Positions 23,410 to 34,674 of a stretch of DNA of 64,000 bases are shown here, piece by piece. The position numbers and the translations under genes were made by a program. How positions within the stretch are numbered: position 1 is the first letter of the stretch; each line of letters begins with the position of its first letter. The DNA is from Hysterangium stoloniferum. Lineage: Eukaryota > Basidiomycota > Agaricomycetes > Hysterangiales > Hysterangiaceae. The notes below the pieces were generated by a model, which was not told where the DNA came from, did not search any database, and was given only the letters and a program-made list of their open reading frames with translations. Where the stretch lies: positions 248,001-312,000 of the forward strand of contig WHVD01000063.1 in NCBI GenBank assembly GCA_015178975.1, written 5' to 3'.

Positions 23410-24290
23410 ATACTAACCTGGAGGTGGCCTGTATCTCACAGGGAGAATAAAAACAGCAATAAAGCCAAAACCTACAGAATGGAAGGTCAATGTTAGCTGT
23501 ATGAATTATTTCTAAGCCAAAAATGGTGAAACTAATTACAGGGAAAGGACTCACTTTCAATTACTCCACTTATACTTACAGAAAGCAATCACAAAAGCAG
23601 TAGAGAGTGCCAGGGAAAAGGAACTTAGACAAATGGGTCTAAAATAGCCCAAAAAAGCAAAAAATAAAGCATAATCAGTTTCTAACAGCATGAGGGAAGA
23701 TATAAATACTAACCTGGATGGATATTATATCTTCCAGCAAGAATAGAAACAGCAATCAAGGCCAAAATAGAAGGTCAGTTTCACTGTATAAATATTTGAG
23801 CCAAAAAAGGTAAGGTTAATTATAGGACAGGACACACCTTCAATACTCCACTTATGCTCACAGAGAGGACTCAAAAAAGCAGTGAGAGTCCCAGGGAAAA
23901 AGAATTCAGATAAATGGGTCTAAAATAGCCCAGAAATGCAAGAAATAATGCATAAATAAATTAAAATAGCATGAGAAGGTTCAGAACATACCTGGGACTA
24001 TAGGGTAGCCTTCAGACTGTGTATTCCAATGAGAAGAACACCCGGGAAAGGGTAATCTGACTGCAAATAAATTATTTAATCATTAAAAAAAGCAAAAATT
24101 AAATAATAATAGATAGGAGCTCACCACACCTTTTACATTGCCTGAAGAGTTGAGGAAGGCTTCAGATATGATAGATGTTCAATATGGGGGGTCCAGGGCC
24201 AGTGGATAGCCAGACTCTAACTGTAGAATAATATATTTAATTATTAAAAAAGCGAAATTTAATACAATTAAATAGAGGCCTCAGCACACC
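23410..24290. repeat. Tandem duplications in non-coding DNA beside the Helitron
   Basis: About 23410-23712 and 23713-23990 are two diverged copies of a ~290-bp unit (starts ACTAACCTGGA, later CAATACTCCACTTAT, ATGGGTCTAAAATAGCCC). About 24060-24130 and 24225-24290 share an AT-rich segment (ATTAAAAAAGCRAAATTTAA). No coding content recognised; possibly part of the Helitron's 5' side. Confidence 0.6.
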
Positions 24291-24779
24291 TTGGTATGGG
24301 CCCAGGTACCTTGAGAAATATTCCAGAGAGGATCCCCTCACAATTTAATGAGCACAAAGGCAGGGGAGGGAGAGGGGAAGGGAGAAAGTGTTGCAGCCTC
24401 AAGGCTTTACAGCGGGCTTCCGGACTTCCTGCGGCTGCGAGAAATGCTCCCACGGCATTACACAACATCACAGAATGCTCATGTGGCACTAAAAAATACA
24501 CCTGCGAGTGCCGAAAAGCTCCTGCGGCCTTAAAAATACCCCCGCAAGTGCAAAAATACTTCCGAATTTGGTTCCATGCTGACATAACAACAAAAGCTGA
24601 GTCACTAATGGTACCTTTAATTTTTCGGGCATCGTTTTTCACCCAGTTGGGATTTTCACATATTTTCGCGCCCACAACCCACCAAGCAAAATTCATTTAT
24701 ATGGATATTTATTTTATGACTCCCATGCTGAGACAAGGGTCCCAGCCTTGTTGCTTGAACATGAAGGTTCAAGGCCGCA

Positions 24780-25621
24780 TGTTACGACCGGACAATCCCG
24801 CCGAACTCCGGGCACTAACCCGTACGCCCCCATGCGCTACAAGCACCAATCGTCTGTTTATAGGATCTCCCACCCGGACTCCGTTACGTCAAGACTCGTT
24901 ATGTTCGACCTCATTACGACACATATCAGTCACCGGACTTCCCCTGGACTCCGTCTCTGTCTATGTCCGTCTTCGTCCCACGCATCAGTCACCGGTCCCC
25001 GCTTAGAATCCCGTCACCGCTCTAATCGAGCCCCGTTCCCGTTTTAGTCAAATGACCTGTCATGATTTAGGACTCTGCTCCCGCTCCGTTTCCCATTATG
25101 GGTTATGCTTTGTCACAATTCGGACTCCGCTCCATTCCGTCCCTAACACCAATTTGGTGTTTACTATTCCCGTTTTATGTTTTGTTAGTTTCGTTTCGTT
25201 ATTACTGGATTTGGTATGTCATGCATTCCATGGTCTATATAAACTGGCAGATGTTGTACATACAATCCAGTCAGAAAATTAGCTTAGATTCCCCCCAGTA
25301 ATCTAATAACATTTTCCGCTCTAAAACCTTACTCGATTCACATTGCTCGCACTAGTCGGAGCCCATGGGCTCCGGCGCATCTATCCCTCTCAACCAACTC
25401 AACTCACGACCCACAACCTCCGACTTACGACCCACGACCCACGACCCCCGACTTACAACCTACAACCCACGAACCCCGCCCGGACTCCCCGGGATCCCCG
25501 TCCGTTCGTTTGAAATTGGACAACATGATCTAGCGAGGGCGCAGCCTATAAGCTGAAGCCAAGTCCTACCGGATATCCCACGGGTTTCTCCAGAAACCCA
25601 GCCTGTGTGTGTATCCTAACA
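24780..25621 (+). mobile_element. Solo LTR, family A, copy 4
   Basis: 842 bp, TGTTACGACCGG to GTGTATCCTAACA, flanked by CCGCA and CCACA (four of five bases match). It is in forward orientation: TATA-like TCTATATAAACTGG at about 25235, variable CGAC/CACG tract at about 25390-25470, shared block near 25530-25570. It lies inside an inverted copy of repeat J, whose unoccupied relative is at 5640-6120. Confidence 0.9.
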
Positions 25622-26228
25622 CCACAGTCCCGGGACAGAAGCAAATGCTGAGTTGGCGGAAGCAAATAATGACTTGAGTAGTCACATCTGTGACTTGTAT
25701 GATATCCCAACACTGGAGGCTTATCTAATAAGTCACATGACACCAAAAAAGTGCAAACAAGGCTGCAGCAAGGTGCCACAAGGCAATAACTAAGTAAATA
25801 AATGCAAATTAATTACTTAAAGATTATAATAAATTGAATAAGTAATAATAGCATAATATGAGCCCATATATGCTATTATTTATGTGAAGTTAAAAGGAAT
25901 AAGGCCTATTTTTCACAATAAACATAGTAAAAATTCAATAAATTCAATAGAAAATTAAGAGAAAATTATGAAATAATGATAATACCTCACACCAGCCCCC
26001 ATGGATGGCCTGGCCATTGTTATTGGTCTTCTAGGTGTGGGTTTTGGACCCATAGTGAGCAGATGATGGGGGTATGAAAGAAGAGAAATTTTGTTATTTT
26101 GAAATTTTATATAGGCTCATCATGTTTGAACCTTACCCCCCAGACCACATGATTGACACATATGTGTAACTGACAAACTTTATCACATTCTAGAGCCTCT
26201 ATGGGACTTCGGCATAAAGGGAGGGTAC
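25622..26228 (-). repeat. Repeat J, inverted copy (right part) and flank
   Basis: About 25626-25990 continues repeat J after the LTR insertion (TGACTTGTATGATATCCCAA, TTATCTAATAAGTCACATGA), inverse to 5640-5940. 25990-26228 has no recognisable content. Confidence 0.6.
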
Positions 26229-27199
26229 TGTTAGGACCAGAAAACCTGCCAGGCTCCAGACCCCATCCTACATCCACCTGACTCTCTATACCAGGTTACA
26301 GTTAACTAGAATACCTGCTGGCATCTGGACCCTGCCTTGCATGCACCTGACTGTTTATACCCACCAAGTCAAAGTTCATAACTGGACAACCTGCTGGGAC
26401 CCAGACATCAAACCTGTCTATGCCTGACCCTCTGTGTCTCATGCACCAGTCATTAGAATACATGCTGGGACCCATGCATGTCATACCTGTCTATATCTGA
26501 CTCTGTCCCAAGTACCAGTCACTGGATTCTGCCCAGAGAACCCATCAGCTCTCTAATGGAGCCCCATTCCCATTATGGTCAAATGACCTGTCATGTTTCG
26601 GACCATGCTTCTGTTCTGTTCCATCCCTAACACCTAGTTTGGTGTTTACTTGTCTCGTTTCATGATTACTTGTTTTGATCTTCATTATTACCATTTGGTA
26701 TTGCCTACATTCCACAGTCTATATAGCCTAGCTAATGTTGTACATACAATCTGGTCAGAAAATCAACTAAGTTCTCCCCCAGTTACTTAGCATATATTCC
26801 ACTCCATCCCCATCTCTCATCTCACACAAGACTATCGACCTTGTCAGAGCCCATAGGCTTTCTGACTGGTCTTTTGACCTATTGACCTTTGACCTATTGA
26901 CCTATTGACCTTTGACCTATTGACCTATTGACCTATTGACCTATTGACCTATTGACCTATTGACCTTTGACCTGTTGGCCTATTGACCTTTGACCTGTTG
27001 ACCTATTGACCTTTGACCTTTGACCTTTGACCTATCAACCTATCAACTAGACCTGGATTCCCCAGGTTTTCTGTCCACCTGTCTGAAATTGGACACCATA
27101 ATCTTGTGAGGGTGCAGCCTATAAGGTGAAGCCAAGTCCTACTGGATTATCTGCAGGTTTCTCCAGAAACCCTCCACTAAGCCTGCATGACCCTTAACA
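26229..27199 (+). mobile_element. LTR, family B, copy 1, with expanded tandem tract
   Basis: 971 bp, TGTTAGGACCAG to CATGACCCTTAACA. It has the B/A body (TCTATATAGCCTAGC, AGTCAGAAAATCAACTAAGT), a long TTGACCTATTGACC tract at about 26870-27050, and the shared block near 27110-27150. The flanks GGTAC and GGCTC match at three of five positions, so a target duplication is doubtful. CpG is almost absent: old. Confidence 0.7.
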
Positions 27200-27530
27200 G
27201 GCTCCCAATGAGGTAATTTCACTATTTCCTTTTTGTTGTCATTCATCTCCAGTTGTACAATAGCATTGAAATTGATTCTGAGGACAATTGGGGACCCAAC
27301 TGGTTTTGAGTTTTGTACATTAAATTTCTTCACAATATTTTCAATATAATCCTTTTGTGATATGAATACAGATTTAGATTCCATGTCATGTCAGATACTG
27401 GTCTGCAAAATCCAGTGTGCTTCTGCTTCACTAAAACTCCAAACCATTCACTGAACACCTTTACAAGATCAAGAAGATGCTTTTCATCTTCTATGTATGT
27501 AGCATCATCATTGACCTAGAAGTGTAAGAC
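27200..27530 (-). mobile_element. Ty1/Copia reverse-transcriptase fragment
   Basis: Minus-strand sequence carries the Copia-type segment ISQKDYIENIVKKFNVQNSK followed by PVGSP, the part just after the polymerase domain, and upstream pieces of the same region. It is a short, broken fossil joined at its left to LTR B1 and at its right to repeat E. Confidence 0.7.
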
Positions 27531-27655
27531 TTGTATCTGCTGTGGGTGCAGACAGACACTAGAATGAGTGATAGGGAATAAAACCACTACTGTATTGAAA
27601 ATCCACATGTATATAATATATACTAGTGGGGAACAATGGGAGGTGTTAGGATCCT
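27527..27655. repeat. Repeat E, partial copy
   Basis: TGTATCTGCTGTGGGTGCAG to GGGGAACAATGGGAGG, matching the fuller copy at 47316-47540; its other end also appears at about 30690-30780 (ACCAAATATTACCAAATTGC). The full copy runs TGTAAGAC ... CTTACA and looks like a small LTR. Confidence 0.55.
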
Positions 27656-28150
27656 TACCTTTTGGGACCCCACAACTTGTTTCTACCCTGGAAACCTTCC
27701 AGCACCCCAACATCAGTCCCCCAGACTATGGGGCCACTGCCTTGTCACCCTGACACTTGGTTTACTGTAGAACACCTCTCTAGTCATTCCATTCCATCAC
27801 TATCCCAATGCTCTCCCTTCATTTGTTCTACATGGAAGCATTAACTGTCAAGACCCATTCCCAGGAACTCTATGGAGTATCCTCTGGATATTATATTAGG
27901 TTCTGAACCATCTTCTGGACCAGTATCAAGATCTGGAATCCACCAGAACCTGACCCTCATCCCTCAAGTACCCTTTGACTCACATCCCATTCTGTCAGTC
28001 TGCCCCCAACTAGACACTTTCTGTTATGACTGGGAAATTCCCTGGACTGATTACCTGGGGACTCTGTGGGACATTCCCGGAAAGTGTGTTTGGAATAATT
28101 ACCAGAAAATCTGCAGGACTTCCAGATCCTTTATTCAGAACTTAACAATT
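27656..28150. other. CpG-poor spacer with repeat H
   Basis: About 27860-28030 is repeat H (CCAGTATCAAGATCTGGAAT), also found at 4860-5045 and inverted at 52060-52215. No gene recognised in the remainder. Confidence 0.5.
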
Positions 28151-30158
28151 TGTTAGACATTGATGGTATAATGAAAACAGACAAAGTTTTGTATGTATGA
28201 CTAAGCTACTGTAAAGTACATCTTAGCTGAGTGTATTCTACAAAAGTGCATATTTAGTAAATTGTGAGTTTCCTCAACAACTTACAACATTAATATAACT
28301 AAAACCAACATGCCCACTTGATGCAAAATCCATCTGAAAATTGAAAACAAAAATACACTGTGCCCACTAAATGCAGAAATTGTCTGGTACTTTTGGCATC
28401 AAATTGAACCTCAGAGCATCCCTTGCTCCTAGTATGCATTCCCCCAACCTTGGAGGATAGTCACACTTCATTGAATATACAAAAAGTTATGGAAAAGTGC
28501 TCATATTTTTAAGTGAGACTATTTCCTTTGGCTATGACTATATGTTTTAGGAGTTTATATTTCATTACCCCAAAATTTCATCTTTAAAACTAAAACTTGT
28601 ATACTCTTTTAAAATATGCACAAATGTCATGGTTAACCAAAATTATTTGGGTTATGACTTAGTCTTTGGGATGAGATGCATTCTCTAGTATCTCTGTGAC
28701 TTTTAAAATGTCCACAAACATTATAGTTAACCAAAATTATTTGGGTTATGACTTAATCTTTGGGATAAGATGTATTCTCTTGTATATTATGCAAACTTTC
28801 AAATGTAGTTCATGTAATTTAACTTTATTTGGTTTAAAAAGTTAATCAGAACTATCTGGCCAACCAATCCATGCTGTGGAATTTATCCCCAAAAGGATAA
28901 TCTATATATGTTTGTTTGACTAACTTTTGTTAGATACAAGATAAATATTAATATTTCCTTATTCTCCAGAGTATCACCTGATAGACTGAATTTGATTAAA
29001 TATTAATTCTACAACAAACAATATAAATATATATACTTTAGTGGACAAATAACCTTTAAAGTTTTGGATTATCCTCCCTCCCAGAATAAAAAAAATGCTG
29101 GACCTTGGAGCCCTCCTCATGACTCCTAGTCCACACAATGATATTAGACATGCAAAATAAAAACACTCTCCCCTGTGCTTGCAGTGAGAGCCTTTGGGTT
29201 TTTGGTAGGTGATCCACTCATTGATGAATCAACTGGCTTCAGTGCAGGACAAAAATGCACAATATGACCTTCACCATTGCATCTATAGCAGTTTCTCAGC
29301 TGTTTCACAATTGGTGAGTCTGTTTTTGCTTTCAGGGCAAACTGATCATTATTGTCCTTCCAGCCCTTTATATGGCTCTCCTCTTCCACCAGTGCTGCTG
29401 AAATATCTTTGATGGTAAGTGATCCTACTCACTGTATGAAAGCAGTTACAACTGCACTAAACTCTGGAGCTAAACAATAAATAAGGACATCTGGCACATC
29501 CTCCTCATGTAATTCAACTCCAATTGCTCAAAGTTGTGAAGCAAGAGTCAGAATCCTGTGTACATATTCTATCACCAGTTTTTCAACATTGTGACTGTAT
29601 GTATACAGCTGCCATTTCAATGAGATCCAGTTGGCCTGATTATTTGCCTGGTAAATGTTTGTGAGTGCTTTCTATGCCTCAGGTCCAGTAGTACAATCCC
29701 AAATATATAATTGTTGACTTGTTTCAATCGTAAGCCCAATTGCTGTGTAACCATCCTCCAAATGCTTTTCCCATTCCAAATACTCCTTGCTACTCTCATC
29801 TTTAGATGGCCTTGTTCCACTACTCACAACATTCCAAGATCCAGAATGCTGCAGAACTATTGACAGTGAAAATTTCCATTCATGGTAATTATCACCTGAG
29901 AGTTTCAGGACACTTGCAAGTAAGGTGTTGATGTTAGACATAAGATAATGAGATAGTATTAATGTGACTTTTTAAAGCAATGAGGTGGGGCCCATAACCT
30001 GTCAGATGTTGACAGTATAATGAAAATGGACAAGGTTTTGTATGTATGACTAAGCTACTGTAAAGTACATCTTAGCTGAGCATATTCTACAAAGGTGCAT
30101 ATTAGTAAATTGTGAGTTTCCTCAACAACTTACAACATTAATATAACTAAAACCAACA
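28151..30158 (-). mobile_element. Short Ty1/Copia-like element with both LTRs, broken
   Basis: Two direct repeats of ~160 bp (28151-28310 and 30000-30158; ends TGTYAGA ... AACCAACA) differ at about 13 positions (about 92% identical), so the insertion is old. The internal part is only ~1.7 kb. On the minus strand it starts with a primer-binding-like GGTTATGGGCCCCACC next to the LTR (29985-30000), then gag-type sequence with KLSGDNYHEWKFSL and a zinc knuckle CYRCNGEGHIVHFCP (about 29280). Protease, integrase and RT are not found, so it is internally deleted, with several breaks in gag. Repeat G lies in its left part (28510-28800). Confidence 0.75.
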
Positions 30159-30819
30159 TTATTTGCCACCTCATACCATTTAGAATACTTTTGTTACATC
30201 CATTTAGTTTTAGTTTAATCCTTGCCTTCCATGCTTCCCTTGACCAATCACTACTTCCCACTTCCTTGATTGGACCTCCAGCCCTCCATTATACTTTGTA
30301 TAAAGTTCCTACCATGTATGCTATAGTTCCCTAGTTTGAAACTCAGCCTAGATTACCCCCACTCCAACTTAGATTACACTCCTCTTGTATAAACCCCCTT
30401 ACTCTTCTCTTAATACCCTCAAAGATGTCATCAGCAAGCCACAACTCTTACCCACATGACTCTTAGTATATTGGCCCTCCAGTCAATTGAGCTAAGTGTT
30501 GTCTTTAGTCTGTCATAATATCTGCTCTGTTTGAAATACTGGAGCACATTAACAGTTTATGTGAGGGTGCAACACATCATTGACGCCAAGGTCCACTTTG
30601 CCTTGTAGAGTCAGACCTCCCAACTAGTACAATTCACCCTTTTGGCCTCCCAAAAACATCCCCTTGGCCCCCCTTGGAACTTAGATCTTAACAGGAGGTG
30701 AGAACAATGAAATGTGGACAACAATGGAACCAAATATTACCAAATTGCAGTGTAGGGAGTTACACTCCTTACAGATGGCTCCAATGGCCCAAGTACCTGT
30801 TAAAAGTGTAGAAAATGAA
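30159..30819. other. CpG-poor spacer
   Basis: About 30480-30690 is an inverted relative of the old LTR piece at 8575-8800; 30690-30780 is a fragment of repeat E. No gene recognised. Confidence 0.4.
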
Positions 30820-30891
30820 TGGCCAGACTGGGGATTGAACCCAAGGCTTCTGCATATATAGCAGAGGTGTTAACCATTACACCACCTGACC
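30820..30891 (-). tRNA. tRNA-like gene, anticodon position reads TAT
   Basis: 72 nt that close into a full cloverleaf: acceptor GGTCAGG/TCTGGCC (with G-U pairs), D stem GTGT/ACAC around AATGGTTA, anticodon stem TCTGC/GCAGA, T stem TTGGG/CCCAG around TTCAATC, discriminator A. A box and B box fit polymerase III promoters, and a TTTT run follows within about 10 nt. The seven-base anticodon loop is TATATAT, so the anticodon would be TAT (Ile), but position 33 is A, not the near-universal T. No intron. It may be a decayed tRNA gene or the head of a SINE. It lies alone in transposon DNA. Confidence 0.6.
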
Positions 30892-31000
30892 CTGGGAAAC
30901 ACTGTAGCATTACTCAATCTAACAGTACCATCATCCCAAGTCTTGAAAAATATGGCACTGTCATAATTGGAACATATCTACAGTATGGATGTAAGCTCTT

Positions 31001-33281
31001 TGTTAGCCCCAGGAAACCTGCCAGGACCCAGAACCCATCCTATATGCACCTGACTCTCTATATCTTATGGACCAGTCACTGGACTCTGACTGGACATTCT
31101 GGACCCCCTTATTCCCAATCCATTTGATGTCTGGTTTACTGCACCCCTTGTTTCCAATACATTTGATATCTGGTTTATTGTGTTCTTTGTTTTATTGTAT
31201 GCCTGATCTGTCTTTTTGTCTATCTGGATTTGTAGTACAATAATCTATAAGTCTATATAGTCTAGTTACTATCTGTACATACAATTCGATCAGAAAATTG
31301 ACTAAGTAACCTCCTCAGTGTATTCTCAGAACCCACTGGTTTCCTATTTGCTCCCATCTGAAGTTGGACAACATGATCTTGCAAGGGTGCAGCACATGAG
31401 CTGAAGTGACATCCTTCCTGGGACCTCCCATGGGTTTCTTCAGAGACCTACCCATAAGCCCTGCACTTAACTCAGATCTCACAGATTGTCTTGATCATGC
31501 CTTCAAGAAAGAAACCATCAGAACAACCATCAGAACAACTGAATTTACTGGAGTCTTTCACTCTCCAGTGACCATTCATTTTGTATACCACCCAGACACA
31601 CAGAAACCAACCAGGCACCATAGATGAATCCCATATTGAAGAAGTACTGGAGAATCTGTTGAAAACCCCCCAACTATGGAATGACCACATCTTGAAGCTC
31701 CCATTTCTAAACTGTTAGCAGGTACTATAGATAAATTTATGACTCACCTGCTCAAAGAAAGAAGAAAGATCAGGAGCCCCCATGGTCAAAGGTCAATACT
31801 CTGGAACCCTTCATGGGCTCCAACCCCAAAAAACTGTCCACTTTCCTCATACAGTGTCACTTTAACTTTTGTGATTGACCTACCACATTTTCCACAGACT
31901 CCCAAAAGTCAACTATACACTCTCTTACCTCTTGGGATCCACATTGAAATGGTTCAAACTGGCTTTTTGTTATGACCAGAACTCCCTCTGGACTCCGACC
32001 AACCTATAAGCACCCACACTCTAGATACGCCATTTTCAGTTAACTGGAATATCTACCGGGACCTGGATGTCAATCCTGTTCATGCTCGACCTTCACCGTC
32101 TCATGTATCAGTCACTGGAATACCCACCCGGGACCCATGCATGTCTGTCTTGTCTATCCCCGACCTTGTTCCATGCATGAGTCACTAGACTCTGCTTGGA
32201 GAACCCGTCAGCTCTCTAACTGAGCCCTGTTCCCATTATGGTCAAATGACCTGTCACAATTCGGACTCCACTCCTGCTCCATTCCCATTATGGTCAAATG
32301 ACCTGTCACAATTCAGACTCCGCTCCCGCTCTGTTCCCATTATGGACAAATGACCTGTCACATTTCGGACTCCGCTCCACTCCATTCTGTTCCTAACATC
32401 AAACTTGGTGTTTACTTATTTTGTTTCATGATTACTTGTTTGAATTTCATCATTACTGGATTTGGTACTGCATACACTCAGCAGTCTATATAAACTAGCT
32501 AATGTTGTAAATACAATCTGGTCAGAAAATCAACTAAGTTTTCAGCTTAAGATTTCCTATCCTATTCCCCTCTTTGTCTTACCGCTATTTATCCTGTCAG
32601 AGCCCACAGGCTCTGACCTATCTATCTCTCAAACCTTTTGACTCAACCCATCACTCAACCCTCGACCTCCGACTCGACGACTACTCCTGGACTCCCCAGG
32701 ATTCCTGTCCGCCTGTCTGAAATTGGACAAGATGATGTCACGAGGGGGCAGCCTATAAGCTGAAGCCATGTCCTACCAGATTATCCATGGGTTCCCCAGA
32801 ACCCTCCGCTAAGCTCCACAGACTCCTTAACACTTTTAGTGGACTTACTAGGGGAGAGCCAACCAAGATGAGAAAATGGTGACAGAGGGTCCCCTGACAG
32901 GTGATTCTGCACTCTATCATCAATTCTACTCCAGTTTGCCTTCCCACCTTAAGGATGAAGTTTCAAAAGGCAAAGATGGCAAACCCAAGACACTTTCCCA
33001 TATGCACCTCAAAGCTCAGAATGCAGATGCACACTATTGGGAATGTTGAGTGGAAATTGCCCACAAGCCACCTGTGGACAAATTCAATAAGTCCATGGCA
33101 AATAAGACCAACAGCAATAACTCATCTACCAGCAATCAGAACTCCATGCAATCAGACAGGAAGAATGACAAGAAGTCTTCCAACACCAACAACAACAACC
33201 CTGGCAAGGGTCAGCAATCCAGTAATTCTCACAAGATTTTTTCAGACAGGAAATCACAGTTTTCACTCAATTCCCTGAGGG
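31001..33281 (+). mobile_element. Ty3/Gypsy remnant (left LTR plus gag), nested and broken
   Basis: A family B-type LTR (31001 to about 31472, starts TGTTAGCCCC, shared block near 31380-31415) is followed by gag-type sequence from about 31497. The gag part is split by LTR B2 (31968-32832) and bounded at the right by LTR A5 (33282-34103). After B2 it keeps FYSSLPSHLKDEVSKGKD-like and Asn/Ser-rich nucleocapsid-like sequence, very similar to the Gypsy copy at 48.9 kb. No pol is left. Several breaks; old. Confidence 0.7.
31968..32832 (+). mobile_element. Solo LTR, family B, copy 2
   Basis: 865 bp, TGTTATGACCAG to GACTCCTTAACA, perfect target duplication CTTTT (31963-31967, 32833-32837), inserted in the gag part of an older Gypsy. 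Around 32225-32380 a ~50-bp segment (CATTATGGTCAAATGACCTG) is present three times in tandem. TATA-like TCTATATAAACTAGC near 32485. Confidence 0.9.
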
Positions 33282-34103
33282 TGTTAGGGGTATGTACATG
33301 GTGGGTTTCTGGAGAAACCTGCAGGATATCCAGTAGGACTTGGCTTCAGCTTATAGGCGGCACCCTCGCGAGATTGTGTTGTCCAATTTCAAACAGGTGG
33401 ATGGGAATCCCAGGGAGTCCAGGCGGGGTTCATGGATTGAGGGGTCATAGATCAGAGGTCGTGGGTTGAGAGGTCAGGGAGTCGAGATAAATAAGAGAGA
33501 TAGAAGTGTTGGAGCCTGTGGGCTCTGACTAGCGAGAGCGGTGTAATTCAAAGAGGAGTTTAGAGTGGGAAAATGTATTAGATTACTGGGGGAAATCTAA
33601 GCCAATTTTCTGACTGGATTGTATGTACAACATCTGCCAGACTATATACTGTGGAATGAATGACATACCAAATCCAGTAATAATGAAATGGAACTAGCAA
33701 AACATAAAACGGGAATAGTAAACACCAAATTGGTGTTAGGAATGGGATGGAATGGAGCGGAGTCCGAATTGTGACAAATCATAGACCATAACGGGAAATG
33801 GAGCGGGAGTGGAGTCCAAATTGTGACTGGTCATTTGACTAAAATGGGAACGGGGCTCTGTTAGAGAGATGACAGGTTTTCCGAGTGGGGTCTGGTGACT
33901 GATGTGTGGGATGAGGTTGAACATAGACAGGGACAGAGTCTGGTGGGTATTTCGGTGACTGATACATGATGTAATGAGGTTGAACGTAGACAAGTCTGAT
34001 GTATGGAGTCCAGGGAATTCCAGTAAACTGACAATCGGTGTGTATAGGGTGTGGGTGTGTATGAGTTAGTGACTGGAGTCTGGCGGGATTTCCAGTCATA
34101 ACA
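33282..34103 (-). mobile_element. Solo LTR, family A, copy 5
   Basis: 822 bp, TGTTAGGGGTATG to CCAGTCATAACA, perfect target duplication GAGGG (33277-33281, 34104-34108), inserted at the end of the Gypsy gag remnant. Shared block near 33335-33370. More CpG loss than copies 1, 2 and 4. Confidence 0.9.
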
Positions 34104-34674
34104 GAGGGGCAAAATTGAGTAGAAATATGTAGTTTTTAATTAATTTCTCTAGGCACATTATTACAGTTTTCATAGGATTATGTATGTTGGGTGGAAAAAC
34201 CCTAACAAAATACAGAGTTTTTTAAGAGTTTTCTCATTCATAAAATCCATAAAAAATAGACAATTTCTAACAATGTTTCCTCACAATTTCCTGATGCAAA
34301 TTTTTAGGATTTTCAGGTACAATTTTTGGCCTCAGAAAAACCTGCTGATACTCAAAATTTTCAAACAATTTTTGTGTTCAAAAAAAGCTTGGAAAATTTG
34401 GCCAAATAGCAAGATTTTCTGGGGGTTTTCCAACTCCAAAAATCTTGGGGTGCCTCTAGTGTAAGTACTGTATATCCTAATACCAACCTTGATCAACAAG
34501 GTTACCTGCATATTTGGTAATTGAAACAACATACACTTATACAGGATAGCAAGGGAGTGGCACAAATTAAGCAACAAGGAAACTCTTATTTAAACATTCC
34601 GAGTTAATTTGATCAAAAAAAACTTGACATAATTTTAATTCTCTTGTGTGAGTTACTTTGACTGGAACAGGGCA
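34104..34674. other. AT-rich spacer before the Crinkler-type gene
   Basis: A T/A-rich stretch with repeated AATTTTTNNG-like words. A 94-codon open frame at 34180-34464 is Phe/Lys/Ile-rich, as expected from base composition alone; I do not call it a gene. It includes the 3' flank of the gene that ends at 34675. Confidence 0.5.

Noticed and set aside
34180-34464. 94-codon Phe/Lys/Ile-rich open frame
   Set aside because: Composition follows directly from the AT-rich DNA; no motif and no splice context.
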